A stretch of 5,554 nt of DNA from Bacteroidia bacterium. GTDB taxonomy: Bacteria; Bacteroidota; Bacteroidia; Bacteroidales; Prolixibacteraceae. Made by a program: the position numbers and the translations under genes. The notes under the pieces are model-generated. The model was not told where the DNA came from. It ran no database searches and saw only the letters and a program-made list of their open reading frames with translations. This document shows, piece after piece, positions 1 through 5,554 of this stretch. Each line of letters opens with the position of its first letter. Position 1 is the first letter of the stretch. The stretch lies in contig JANYJT010000055.1 of the NCBI GenBank assembly GCA_025358395.1, positions 1 through 5,554 on the forward strand, written 5' to 3'.

Positions 1-2366
1 GTTCATCTGATTTCACGGGACAAACTGATGTGATCTACACCATTCCTGCAGGTTCAACCTCGGTCAATATTCCGGTAATCATTCTGGGCGACCAGATAGC
101 AGAACCAACCGAAACCTTTACCGGAACAATTGCCATCAGCAATGTCAATGGTCAGCAAGTGACGGTTGGATCAGGTAGTGGATCTGGCTCAGAAGTCGGA
201 GCTGCCACAGCCACCATCACCGACGACGATGCTGCCACCATCTCCATTTCCGATATCACCATCACCGAAAACAACTCCAATGTTGCCCACAACTTTGTAG
301 CCACATTGAGCAGGATTGCCCAGGAAGATGTCCAAATCTCTTTCACCACCAAAGCCGGAACCGCCGGTTCATCTGATTTCACGGGACAAACTGATGTGAT
401 CTACACCATTCCTGCAGGTTCAACCTCGGTCAATATTCCGGTAATCATTCTGGGCGACCAGATAGCAGAACCAACCGAAACCTTCACCGGAACAATTGCC
501 ATCAGCAATGTCAATGGTCAGCAAGTAACGATTGGCTCAGTTAGTGTATCTGGCTCAGAAGCCTTAGCGGCTACTGCGACCATCACCGACGACGATGCCG
601 CCACCATTACCATTTCGGACATCGCCATCACCGAAAACAACTCCAATGTTGCCCACAACTTTGTGGCAACATTGAGCAAGATTGCTCAGGAAGATGTCTC
701 AATCTCTTTTACCACCACATCCGGAACAGCCGGTTCATCTGACTTTGCAACACAAACTGATGTGATCTATACCATTCCTGCAGGTTCAACCTCGGTCAAT
801 ATTCCGGTCAATATTCTTGGCGACCAGATAGCAGAACCAACCGAAACCTTCACCGGAACAATTGCCATCAGCAATGTCAATGGTCAGCAAGTAACGATTG
901 GCTCAGTTAGTGGATCTGGCTCAGAAGTCGGAGTTGCTACTGCGACCATCACCGACGACGATGCTGCCACCATCTCCATTTCGGACATCGCCATCACCGA
1001 AACCAATTCTGATGCAACCCACAACTTTGTGGCTACAATGAGCAGGATTGCTCAGGAAGATGTCCAAATCTCTTTCACCACCAAAGCCGGAACCGCCGGT
1101 TCATCTGATTTTGCAACACAAACTGAGGTGATTTATACCATTCCTGCAGGGGCAACCTCCGTTAATAACCCGGTAATCATTCTTGGCGACCAGATAGCAG
1201 AACCAACCGAAACCTTCACCGGAACAATTGCCATCAGCAATGCTAACGGCGAGCAGGTGACGGTTGGATCAGGTGGTGGATCTGGCTCAGAAGTCGTAGC
1301 AGCCACCGCAACTATCACCGACGACGATGCTGCCACCATTACCATTTCGGACATCGCCATCACCGAAAACAACTCCAATGTTGCCCACAACTTTGTGGCA
1401 ACATTGAGCAGGATTGCCCAGAAAGATGTCCAAATCTCTTTCACCACCACATCCGGAACAGCCGGTTCATCTGATTTCACGGGACAAACTGATGTGATCT
1501 ACACCATTCCGGCAGGGGCAACCTTTGTTAATATTCCGGTCAATATTCTGGGCGACCAAATAGCAGAGCCAACCGAAACCTTCACCGGAACAATTGCCAT
1601 CAGCAATGTCAATGGTCAGCAAGTAACGATTGGCTCAGGATCAGCATCAGTCACTATCACCGACGACGATTTCGCAACAATTAATATTGAAAACATAGAA
1701 ATAATGGAGACCAATACCAACAACCAACTCAACTTCGTAGCCACCATAAGTAAAGTAACCCGGAAGGATGTTGTGATCTCGTTCACAACCTCTTATGGTA
1801 CAGCAGGAGCTTCAGATTTCACTCAACAAAAGGCAGTCATGTACACCATTCCTGCCGGAGCAACTTCAGTCAATATTCCGGTCAACATTCTGGGTGACCA
1901 AATCGCAGAGCCAACCGAAACCTTTACCGGGACAATTGCCCTCACCAATTCAAATGGCCAGCAAGTGAGTGTGGGATCAGGTTCAGAGACAGCTACAGCC
2001 ACAATCAAAGACGATGATACAGCAACCATCAGCTTGGCCAATATCGCCTTTACCGAAACCAATAGCGATACAATTCACAACTTTGTCGCCACCATGAGTA
2101 AAGAGGCACAGGAGGATGTTTCTATCTGTTTCACTACCAACACAATATCAGCCGATTCTGCTGATTTTATGCCTCAATCAGCAGTTATTTACACCTTTCC
2201 GGCCGGTTCGACTTCTGTCAATATTCCGGTCACCATCCTGGGTGATGAAATTGAAGAACCTACAGAATCCTTCAGCGGTACCATTTCAATTGACAACGCG
2301 AATAATCAGCAGGTCTCCGTTGAGACAACCGCCGCAACTGCAACTGCCACCATCACTGATGACGAC
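1..2366 (+). repeat. Tandem Calx-beta coding repeat array (one partial plus six full units)
   Basis: Taking the Asp triplet as the unit end, units are 1-230 (partial), 231-596, 597-962, 963-1328, 1329-1670, 1671-2018 and 2019-2366. Units 2-4 are exactly 366 bp (122 residues), unit 5 is 342 bp, and units 6 and 7 are 348 bp. Each unit has the Calx-beta layout: a strand with an ISDIxITE-like motif, HNFVATxS, a GTAGSSDF-like turn, YTIPAG, LGDQIAEPTETF, a Gly/Ser-rich loop, then TDDD. Bases 1-118 and 367-484 are identical, as are 453-546 and 819-912. The array is cut by the left edge, so its full copy number is unknown. Confidence 0.95.
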
Positions 2367-4298
2367 GCAAAGGTGACTAAATTACCACCGGAAAAGGTCG
2401 ATTTACCTTCTGTACCAATTGTTATCCCTGAGGTAACCCCAATAATTGTACCTGTAGAAATTACCGTTCTAGAACCCGTCTTTGCTTCCGACAGCATCAA
2501 GTCCACACCTGCAAATGATCCAGTTGCTCCGGTTCCTTCGCCTCTTATAAATCATTCCGTTCCTCCGGTCGAAATACCGGTCAGACCACCAAATAGTCCG
2601 CCGGTAGCCACAGCACTACCGATCAATACCCAGGAAGAGATGCAAGTTAATGGTGTGGTCACTGCAAAGGATGCCGATGGTGATGCGATCACATTTGCCA
2701 AAGTTGGTAATCCGGTACACGGGACAGTCCTGGTAAATCCGAACGGGACTTTCACTTATACCCCTGATGGCAACTATTTTGGAATGGATAGTTTCAACGT
2801 AAGTGTCAGTGACGGTCACGGTGGAGTGGATACTGTCGCAGTGCATGTGACTATTACCCCCATAAATGATGCCCCAACCTTTAAGATCATTGGAAACCAG
2901 ACAGCTTGCGGCAACGGTGTGCTTCAGCAAATTGGGAGTTGGGCATCCGCTATCAACGCCGGTCCAGCCAACGAATCGGGTCAAAAAGTACAGTTTACCG
3001 TGACCAACAGCAATAATAGCTTGTTCAGTATTCAGCCTTTTGTAGATCCATCAGGTACGCTTACCTACATTCCGGAATCGGGACAGAGTGGCACGGCCAC
3101 AGTTTCGGTAAAGCTCACCGATGACGGTGGCACACTCAATGGCGGCATCAATATTTCCGGAGAGCAGCTATTTTCCATCACGATCAATGCTTTGCCGTCA
3201 TCCCCAATCGTAAATACCATGCAGGAATTCTGCGACAAAGCCACTGTGGCAGATCTGATCGCAACTGCTCCTGATGGTTCTTCAGTCAGCTGGTTTTTAA
3301 CTTCGACCGGAGGAGATCCACTCCCTGCAACTTTCGCGTTAACAAATGCAACGATCTATTATGCCGAATCAAGTGGCCCAACCACCAATTGCAAAAGTTG
3401 GGGCAGATCCTTCACGGTAGTGATTATTCATGACCTGCCTTCAGCTCCGACTGGAATAATTTTGCAGGAATTTTGTAAGGAGAATAATCCGAAAATAGCA
3501 GATCTGATGCTCGTCGGACTAAACCTGAAATGGTACAGTGCAGAGACAGGTGGTGCAGATATTGCAAAAAGTACTCTGCTGGTCAACGGAACAACCTACT
3601 ACGCGTCCCAAACAATCTTCAGCTGTGAATCGGCTACCAGAACAGCTGTTTCAGTAATTGTAAACACCTGCCATGAAACAGAAACAGAGGGAATCCTGCC
3701 AGTTACCCTGGATTTTTACAAAACAACGATTCAAAATATTTCACTCAAGTTTTTTCCTGAGGATTTTACTTCAAGATTCATTGAAACGGATAACAACCGG
3801 CTGATAAAAATCAGAATTGAATCGCTTCCGCAACATGGCAGGTTGACTTTTAACGGAATGAATGTTACCATCGGACAAGAGTATTTGACGCCTGAACTCG
3901 ATAGGATGATATTTATTCCGGAGCTTGATTACACAGGCTCATCATACTTCAGATGGTCCGGATCTGATAGAAAGGTTTATGCTGTTCCTTCAGCAAAAGT
4001 TGACATTAACATTGAACCACAATCACTTTTTATTCCTGCAGGTTTCTCTCCCAACGGGGATGGCATCAACGATTATTTTGTCATCAAAGGGGCAGAACAA
4101 TATATGGTCACACTCAGAGTCTTCAACCGATGGGGCAATATGGTCTTTGAGCGTGAACAATATAAAAATGACTGGAACGGGGTTTCTAATGTCGGGACGC
4201 TGACAAGCAACCAGTTGCCCGGAGGAACCTATTATTACACAATCAATCTGGGCAATGGCACAAAGGGAATAGTTGGTTACATCACTTTAAACAGGTAA
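1..4298 (+). CDS. Giant Calx-beta/cadherin-like repeat surface protein with T9SS type B (CHU_C) sorting domain, 5' partial
   Basis: The reading frame is open from base 3 (first full codon) to TAA at 4296-4298, giving 1431 visible residues. The true start lies upstream, and the GTG at 30 is only an internal Val codon in a repeat. Domains in order, numbered from the first visible codon: Calx-beta repeats 1-788, each ending in a T/K-D-D-D motif; Pro/Val-rich linker 789-863; cadherin-like domain 864-960; Ig-like region 961-1063; two Cys-containing Ig-like domains about 1064-1145 and 1146-1221; cadherin-like domain about 1232-1342; CHU_C sorting domain 1343-1431. No enzymatic domain is visible. 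From family knowledge, such proteins are exported by the type IX secretion system and act as cell-surface adhesins or gliding-type filaments; Calx-beta domains bind Ca2+. The ligand is unknown, and an N-terminal catalytic or binding domain could exist outside the window. The next gene, a PorP/SprF homologue, starts 3 bases downstream and supports the secretion assignment. Confidence 0.93.
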   Translation, partial: SSDFTGQTDVIYTIPAGSTSVNIPVIILGDQIAEPTETFTGTIAISNVNGQQVTVGSGSGSGSEVGAATATITDDDAATISISDITITENNSNVAHNFVATLSRIAQEDVQISFTTKAGTAGSSDFTGQTDVIYTIPAGSTSVNIPVIILGDQIAEPTETFTGTIAISNVNGQQVTIGSVSVSGSEALAATATITDDDAATITISDIAITENNSNVAHNFVATLSKIAQEDVSISFTTTSGTAGSSDFATQTDVIYTIPAGSTSVNIPVNILGDQIAEPTETFTGTIAISNVNGQQVTIGSVSGSGSEVGVATATITDDDAATISISDIAITETNSDATHNFVATMSRIAQEDVQISFTTKAGTAGSSDFATQTEVIYTIPAGATSVNNPVIILGDQIAEPTETFTGTIAISNANGEQVTVGSGGGSGSEVVAATATITDDDAATITISDIAITENNSNVAHNFVATLSRIAQKDVQISFTTTSGTAGSSDFTGQTDVIYTIPAGATFVNIPVNILGDQIAEPTETFTGTIAISNVNGQQVTIGSGSASVTITDDDFATINIENIEIMETNTNNQLNFVATISKVTRKDVVISFTTSYGTAGASDFTQQKAVMYTIPAGATSVNIPVNILGDQIAEPTETFTGTIALTNSNGQQVSVGSGSETATATIKDDDTATISLANIAFTETNSDTIHNFVATMSKEAQEDVSICFTTNTISADSADFMPQSAVIYTFPAGSTSVNIPVTILGDEIEEPTESFSGTISIDNANNQQVSVETTAATATATITDDDAKVTKLPPEKVDLPSVPIVIPEVTPIIVPVEITVLEPVFASDSIKSTPANDPVAPVPSPLINHSVPPVEIPVRPPNSPPVATALPINTQEEMQVNGVVTAKDADGDAITFAKVGNPVHGTVLVNPNGTFTYTPDGNYFGMDSFNVSVSDGHGGVDTVAVHVTITPINDAPTFKIIGNQTACGNGVLQQIGSWASAINAGPANESGQKVQFTVTNSNNSLFSIQPFVDPSGTLTYIPESGQSGTATVSVKLTDDGGTLNGGINISGEQLFSITINALPSSPIVNTMQEFCDKATVADLIATAPDGSSVSWFLTSTGGDPLPATFALTNATIYYAESSGPTTNCKSWGRSFTVVIIHDLPSAPTGIILQEFCKENNPKIADLMLVGLNLKWYSAETGGADIAKSTLLVNGTTYYASQTIFSCESATRTAVSVIVNTCHETETEGILPVTLDFYKTTIQNISLKFFPEDFTSRFIETDNNRLIKIRIESLPQHGRLTFNGMNVTIGQEYLTPELDRMIFIPELDYTGSSYFRWSGSDRKVYAVPSAKVDINIEPQSLFIPAGFSPNGDGINDYFVIKGAEQYMVTLRVFNRWGNMVFEREQYKNDWNGVSNVGTLTSNQLPGGTYYYTINLGNGTKGIVGYITLNR
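2367..2591 (+). other. Pro/Val-rich linker between the Calx-beta stalk and the cadherin-like region
   Basis: About 75 residues (789-863 of the visible protein) are rich in Pro, Val, Ile and Glu, with short motifs such as LPPEKVDLPSVP, PVEITVLEP and PVPSPL. It has no Cys and no recognisable domain. Its composition suggests an extended, poorly folded spacer, perhaps a hinge or rigid rod separating the repeat array from the membrane-proximal domains. That role is inferred from composition and position only. Confidence 0.7.
2592..2882 (+). other. Cadherin-like (VCBS/Big_9-type) domain
   Basis: Residues 864-960 run from NSPPVA to INDAPTF. They show the classic pattern of this Ig-fold family: an opening N-x-PPVA, AKDADGDAITF, a GT-x-L-VNPNGTFTYTP core, a YFGMDSFNVSVSDGHGG stretch, and a closing INDAP that begins the next domain. 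The Asp-rich turns are the usual Ca2+-binding positions in this family. It is probably a structural stalk or adhesion module. Confidence 0.85.
2883..3191 (+). other. Ig-like domain of the kind that follows INDAP linkers
   Basis: Residues 961-1063 contain NQTACGNG, SWASAINAGPANESGQ, FTVTNSNNSLFSIQP, GTLTYIPESGQSGTATVSVKLTDDGG and a final FSITINAL. This series recurs in large surface proteins of Bacteroidota and other environmental bacteria, often next to cadherin-like modules. It is a predicted beta-sandwich with no catalytic motif. I recognise the pattern but cannot assign a precise family name. Confidence 0.65.
3192..3665 (+). other. Two tandem Ig-like domains of the CHU_C-associated (Ig_7) type
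   Basis: The copies cover about residues 1064-1145 and 1146-1221. Both open with LPS(S/A)P followed by QEFC, continue with a VADLIA/IADLML strand, a Trp in SWFLTSTGG or KWYSAETGG, then NATIYYAES or NGTTYYASQ, and a second Cys (TNCKSW, FSCESA). The paired Cys near each end of each copy would suit a disulfide in the periplasm or on the surface. Such domains commonly sit just before CHU_C domains. The copies are clearly diverged, unlike the Calx-beta units. Confidence 0.8.
3696..4025 (+). other. Cadherin-like domain preceding the sorting domain
   Basis: Residues about 1232-1342 include IRIESLPQHGRLTFNGMNVTIGQEY, LDRMIFIPELDYTGSSYFRWSGSD and a closing strand VDINIEP. The LP-x-HG-x-L, then G-x-x-VT-x-GQ, then F-x-P-x-x-x-YTGSSYF-x-W progression matches the cadherin-like repeats found in long bacterial adhesins. 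It is probably the last structural module before the secretion signal. Confidence 0.7.
4029..4295 (+). other. CHU_C gliding-motility-associated C-terminal domain (T9SS type B sorting signal)
   Basis: Residues 1343-1431 form the C-terminus of the protein. Hallmarks are FIPAGFSPNGDGINDYF (from 1343), VFNRWGNMVFE (1373 on), the NDWNG motif, LPGGTYYYTI, and a final strand GIVGYITLNR ending at the stop codon. In characterised T9SS bacteria this domain type directs secretion and surface display and generally needs a PorP/SprF-like partner, which is the next gene here. The domain appears complete. Confidence 0.95.
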
Positions 4299-4301
4299 AA
4301 A

Positions 4302-5234
4302 ATGAAACACAAAATTTCAATATTTCTTCTGCTCCTGTGCTTTACTGCAAATACTTTTGCACAACAGGATCCCATGTATTCTCAGTATGTATTCAACGGA
4401 TTGCTGATTAATCCGGCCTACGCCGGTTCCCGCGAGGTCTTAACCGCAACTGCCTTGTACCGGAATCAGTGGATCAATATTCCCGGCGGTCCCAGAACAG
4501 CAGTATTATCTGTCGATTCGCCGGTCAGGAACCAGAAAATTGGCCTGGGGCTCAATGTGATTGCAGACAAGATCGGGGTTTCCAACCACACGGAAGTTGC
4601 CTGCATCTATGCTTATAAATTGAATTTTGAACAGAGTAGCCTCTCTTTTGGCATTCAAGGTGGGATGGGGTTCTTTAATTCCACCAATTCAGGGGTAAAA
4701 TATTCCGACAATTCTACCATCGATCCTGCTTTCGTGACAGATTACCACAAGGTACTCCCAAACTTTAGCTTTGGAATTTATTTCCACAGCAGTCAGTTTT
4801 TTGCCGGATTGTCTGTTATGGACATATTGGGGAAATCCATTGAAAATCAGCTTTATCCAAATTTGTCAAACGATTTATCAGTCAGTGTGGTGAGCCACTA
4901 TTTTCTAAACTCAGGCTACCTCTTTGGTTTAACACCGGATATTAATTTTCAACCCTCGATGCTGTTGAAATATGTTGGTGGAGCACCTCTGGAGGTGGAT
5001 ATAAACGCAGTATTTTCGGTTTATGACCTGCTTTGTTTAGGTGTCTCATACAGGAGCAGAGCCTCCCTGGATTTTCTGACGCAGTTCAGGATCAATACTC
5101 AGCTCAGTTTAGGTTATTCGTACGAATACTCGACCAACGAGCTGAGCAGTTTCACCGGTGGATCACATGAGATCGTACTGAGATTTCAGTTTGATTTTTC
5201 GAAGGGTAAGCTAAAATCACCGCGGTTTTTTTAG
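4302..5234 (+). CDS. PorP/SprF-family type IX secretion system outer-membrane protein
   Basis: This 310-residue protein has a clear signal peptide: MKHK, then a hydrophobic stretch to about residue 20, with likely cleavage after TFA and before QQ. The mature start carries the family hallmark QDPMYSQYVFNGLLINPAYAGS (about 22-43), followed by ALYRNQW and, further on, VRNQKIGLGLNV. The remainder alternates aromatic and small residues in strands typical of an outer-membrane beta-barrel and ends in EIVLRFQFDF and SPRFF, normal for the family in both length and ending. The ATG at 4302 lies 3 bases after the adhesin stop, so the genes are almost surely co-transcribed. By analogy with SprF and SprB, it probably helps secrete or anchor the upstream CHU_C protein. 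It could instead be a general PorP paralogue, but the tight linkage favours a dedicated partner. No Shine-Dalgarno sequence is visible; the start is preceded by GGTAAAAA. Confidence 0.93.
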   Translation: MKHKISIFLLLLCFTANTFAQQDPMYSQYVFNGLLINPAYAGSREVLTATALYRNQWINIPGGPRTAVLSVDSPVRNQKIGLGLNVIADKIGVSNHTEVACIYAYKLNFEQSSLSFGIQGGMGFFNSTNSGVKYSDNSTIDPAFVTDYHKVLPNFSFGIYFHSSQFFAGLSVMDILGKSIENQLYPNLSNDLSVSVVSHYFLNSGYLFGLTPDINFQPSMLLKYVGGAPLEVDINAVFSVYDLLCLGVSYRSRASLDFLTQFRINTQLSLGYSYEYSTNELSSFTGGSHEIVLRFQFDFSKGKLKSPRFF

Positions 5235-5276
5235 TAGGCGGCAACTGTCCACCCTTCTAACATATCCATTTTTTTT

Positions 5277-5284
5277 TATCTTTG
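5277..5284 (+). promoter_or_regulatory. Probable Bacteroidota -7 promoter element (TATCTTTG) for the permease gene
   Basis: TATCTTTG matches the TAnnTTTG consensus used by the primary sigma factor of Bacteroidota. It sits directly after a T-rich spacer. Transcription would begin a few bases downstream, at about 5288-5291, leaving an untranslated leader of about 75 bases. A good -33 TTTG/TTG element is not apparent at the expected position near 5253-5258, where only ACCCTTCTAA is seen, so the assignment rests on the -7 match and the intergenic position. Confidence 0.6.
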
Positions 5285-5340
5285 CGGGTAGTCCGGTATA
5301 TTTATTAATTTACCCGGCACACACCAGGACGAAAGACCCG
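5285..5340 (+). promoter_or_regulatory. Possible structured 5' leader of the permease gene
   Basis: Three short complementary pairs can nest: CGGGT (5285-5289) with ACCCG (5336-5340), GTCC (5291-5294) with GGAC (5327-5330), and GGTA (5295-5298) with TACC (5311-5314) around an A/T-rich loop. CGGGTA (5285-5290) can also pair with TACCCG (5311-5316), which would compete with the first and third helices. The helices are only 4-6 bp, and the left arm of the first may lie upstream of the predicted transcription start. I do not recognise a known riboswitch class here. It could equally be an operator or chance. Confidence 0.25.
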
Positions 5341-5363
5341 AAAGCTCCAATTAATTTAAACAT

Positions 5364-5554
5364 ATGAACCAACTATTTAGAAGAAAATCAGTCACGGTAC
5401 TTTTGGCTGAAGCGAAAACGGATGAACATAAATTCAACCGTGCCTTGTCAGCTAAAAATCTGATTACCCTCGGAATTGGAGCCATCATCGGAACAGGCAT
5501 ATTTGTCCTGACAGGCACCGCGGCAGCCAATTATGCCGGGCCTTCCATCATGCT
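5364..5554 (+). CDS. APC-family amino acid permease, 3' partial
   Basis: The frame opens at ATG 5364 and stays open to the window end, giving 63 full codons. After a charged cytoplasmic N-terminus (MNQLFRRKSVTVLLAEA and DEHKFNRALSAKN), the first membrane segment spans about residues 33-55 and contains GIGAIIGTGIFVLTG. This is the conserved TM1 of the amino acid-polyamine-organocation superfamily, in which the G-T-G break binds the substrate carboxylate. The following AAANYAGPSIM matches the start of TM2 in cationic-amino-acid-transporter-like members such as YfnA. It is an inner-membrane protein likely importing amino acids by proton symport; the substrate cannot be told from this fragment. 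The start is supported by the typical family N-terminus, the upstream promoter and the A/T-rich sequence before the ATG (TTAATTTAAACAT), with no Shine-Dalgarno sequence. It probably forms its own transcription unit, functionally unrelated to the adhesin operon. Confidence 0.9.
   Translation, partial: MNQLFRRKSVTVLLAEAKTDEHKFNRALSAKNLITLGIGAIIGTGIFVLTGTAAANYAGPSIM

Larger units (their letters stand above)
5235..5363 (+). other. Intergenic region between the PorP-like gene and the permease gene
   Basis: These 129 bases contain a nine-T run (5269-5277), a Bacteroidota-type promoter element (5277-5284), several short complementary segments (5285-5340) and an A/T-rich stretch before the permease ATG. 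No small ORF, tRNA or strong rho-independent terminator for the upstream operon is seen. The seven-T run at 5226-5232 lies inside the end of the PorP-like gene and lacks a proper hairpin in front of it. Confidence 0.7.

Noticed and set aside
30..32. GTG as the start codon of the large gene
   Set aside because: The same codon occurs as an internal Val in the equivalent place of the following repeats, and the frame continues upstream to base 1 with repeat-matching residues, so it is internal.
152..1480. Antisense ORFs at 152-382 and 1133-1480 whose predicted products share an MKSDEPAVP start
   Set aside because: Their similarity to each other simply mirrors the near-identical coding repeats on the + strand. 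Neither has a plausible promoter or domain, and both lie wholly inside the adhesin frame.
1..2366. CRISPR array or non-coding satellite repeat
   Set aside because: The repeats are 342-366 bp, all multiples of three, without spacers, and they encode a recognisable protein domain in one unbroken frame.
1823..2984. Further ORFs in other frames within the adhesin gene (1823-2062, 2306-2506, 2552-2755 and 2616-2984 on the minus strand; 2116-2376 on the plus strand)
   Set aside because: They are short, have low-complexity or incoherent composition, and overlap a frame with strong domain evidence throughout. They are shadow frames.
3925..4203. Plus-strand ORF of 92 codons overlapping the CHU_C domain
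   Set aside because: It is out of frame with a clearly recognised sorting domain, and its product resembles no known protein.
5219..5241. Possible rho-independent terminator at the end of the PorP-like gene (ACCGCGGT followed by seven T)
   Set aside because: The palindrome has no room for a loop, and the alternative CCGC/GCGG pairing places the T run inside the loop. No convincing hairpin precedes the T run.
5285..5340. Guanidine-III (mini-ykkC-like) riboswitch, because of the TACCCGG and AGGACGAAAGAC strings
   Set aside because: The resemblance is limited to short strings. The spacing differs and I cannot build the required pseudoknot, so I do not call a riboswitch class.

Overview
The window looks like a chromosomal piece of a Bacteroidota (Bacteroidetes) bacterium. 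Three things point there: a protein ending in a gliding-motility-type (CHU_C, type B) sorting domain for the type IX secretion system (T9SS), a PorP/SprF-family outer-membrane protein right behind it, and a TATCTTTG element that fits the Bacteroidota -7 promoter consensus (TAnnTTTG). Translation starts sit in A/T-rich sequence without Shine-Dalgarno motifs, which also fits. No species can be named from this sequence.

Layout, all on the + strand. Bases 1-4298 are the 3' part of a very large surface-protein gene that is already open at base 1. The visible 1431 codons encode seven Calx-beta repeats (the first cut by the window edge), a Pro/Val-rich linker, a cadherin-like domain, a further Ig-like domain, two Cys-containing Ig-like domains of the CHU_C-associated type, another cadherin-like domain, and the C-terminal CHU_C sorting domain. 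Three bases after its stop, a 310-residue PorP/SprF-like protein (4302-5234) begins, almost certainly in the same operon. A 129-base intergenic region carries a probable promoter and a possibly structured leader. It is followed by the start of an APC-family amino acid permease (5364 to the window end, cut off), which looks like a separate transcription unit.

The first two genes make sense as a pair. The large protein would pass the inner membrane by Sec (its signal peptide would lie outside the window), cross the outer membrane through the T9SS using the CHU_C domain, and be exposed as a long, probably Ca2+-stiffened adhesin. The PorP/SprF-like protein would be its dedicated outer-membrane partner, as SprF is for SprB in Flavobacterium. 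The permease is probably unrelated housekeeping.

The most notable sequence feature is the Calx-beta array. Its 5' units are almost identical at DNA level with a strict 366-bp period, while its 3' units have diverged and are shorter. Variant residues are shuffled among units, suggesting continuing recombination. I found no CRISPR array, RNA gene, insertion sequence or phage feature, and nothing that convincingly forms a new system.
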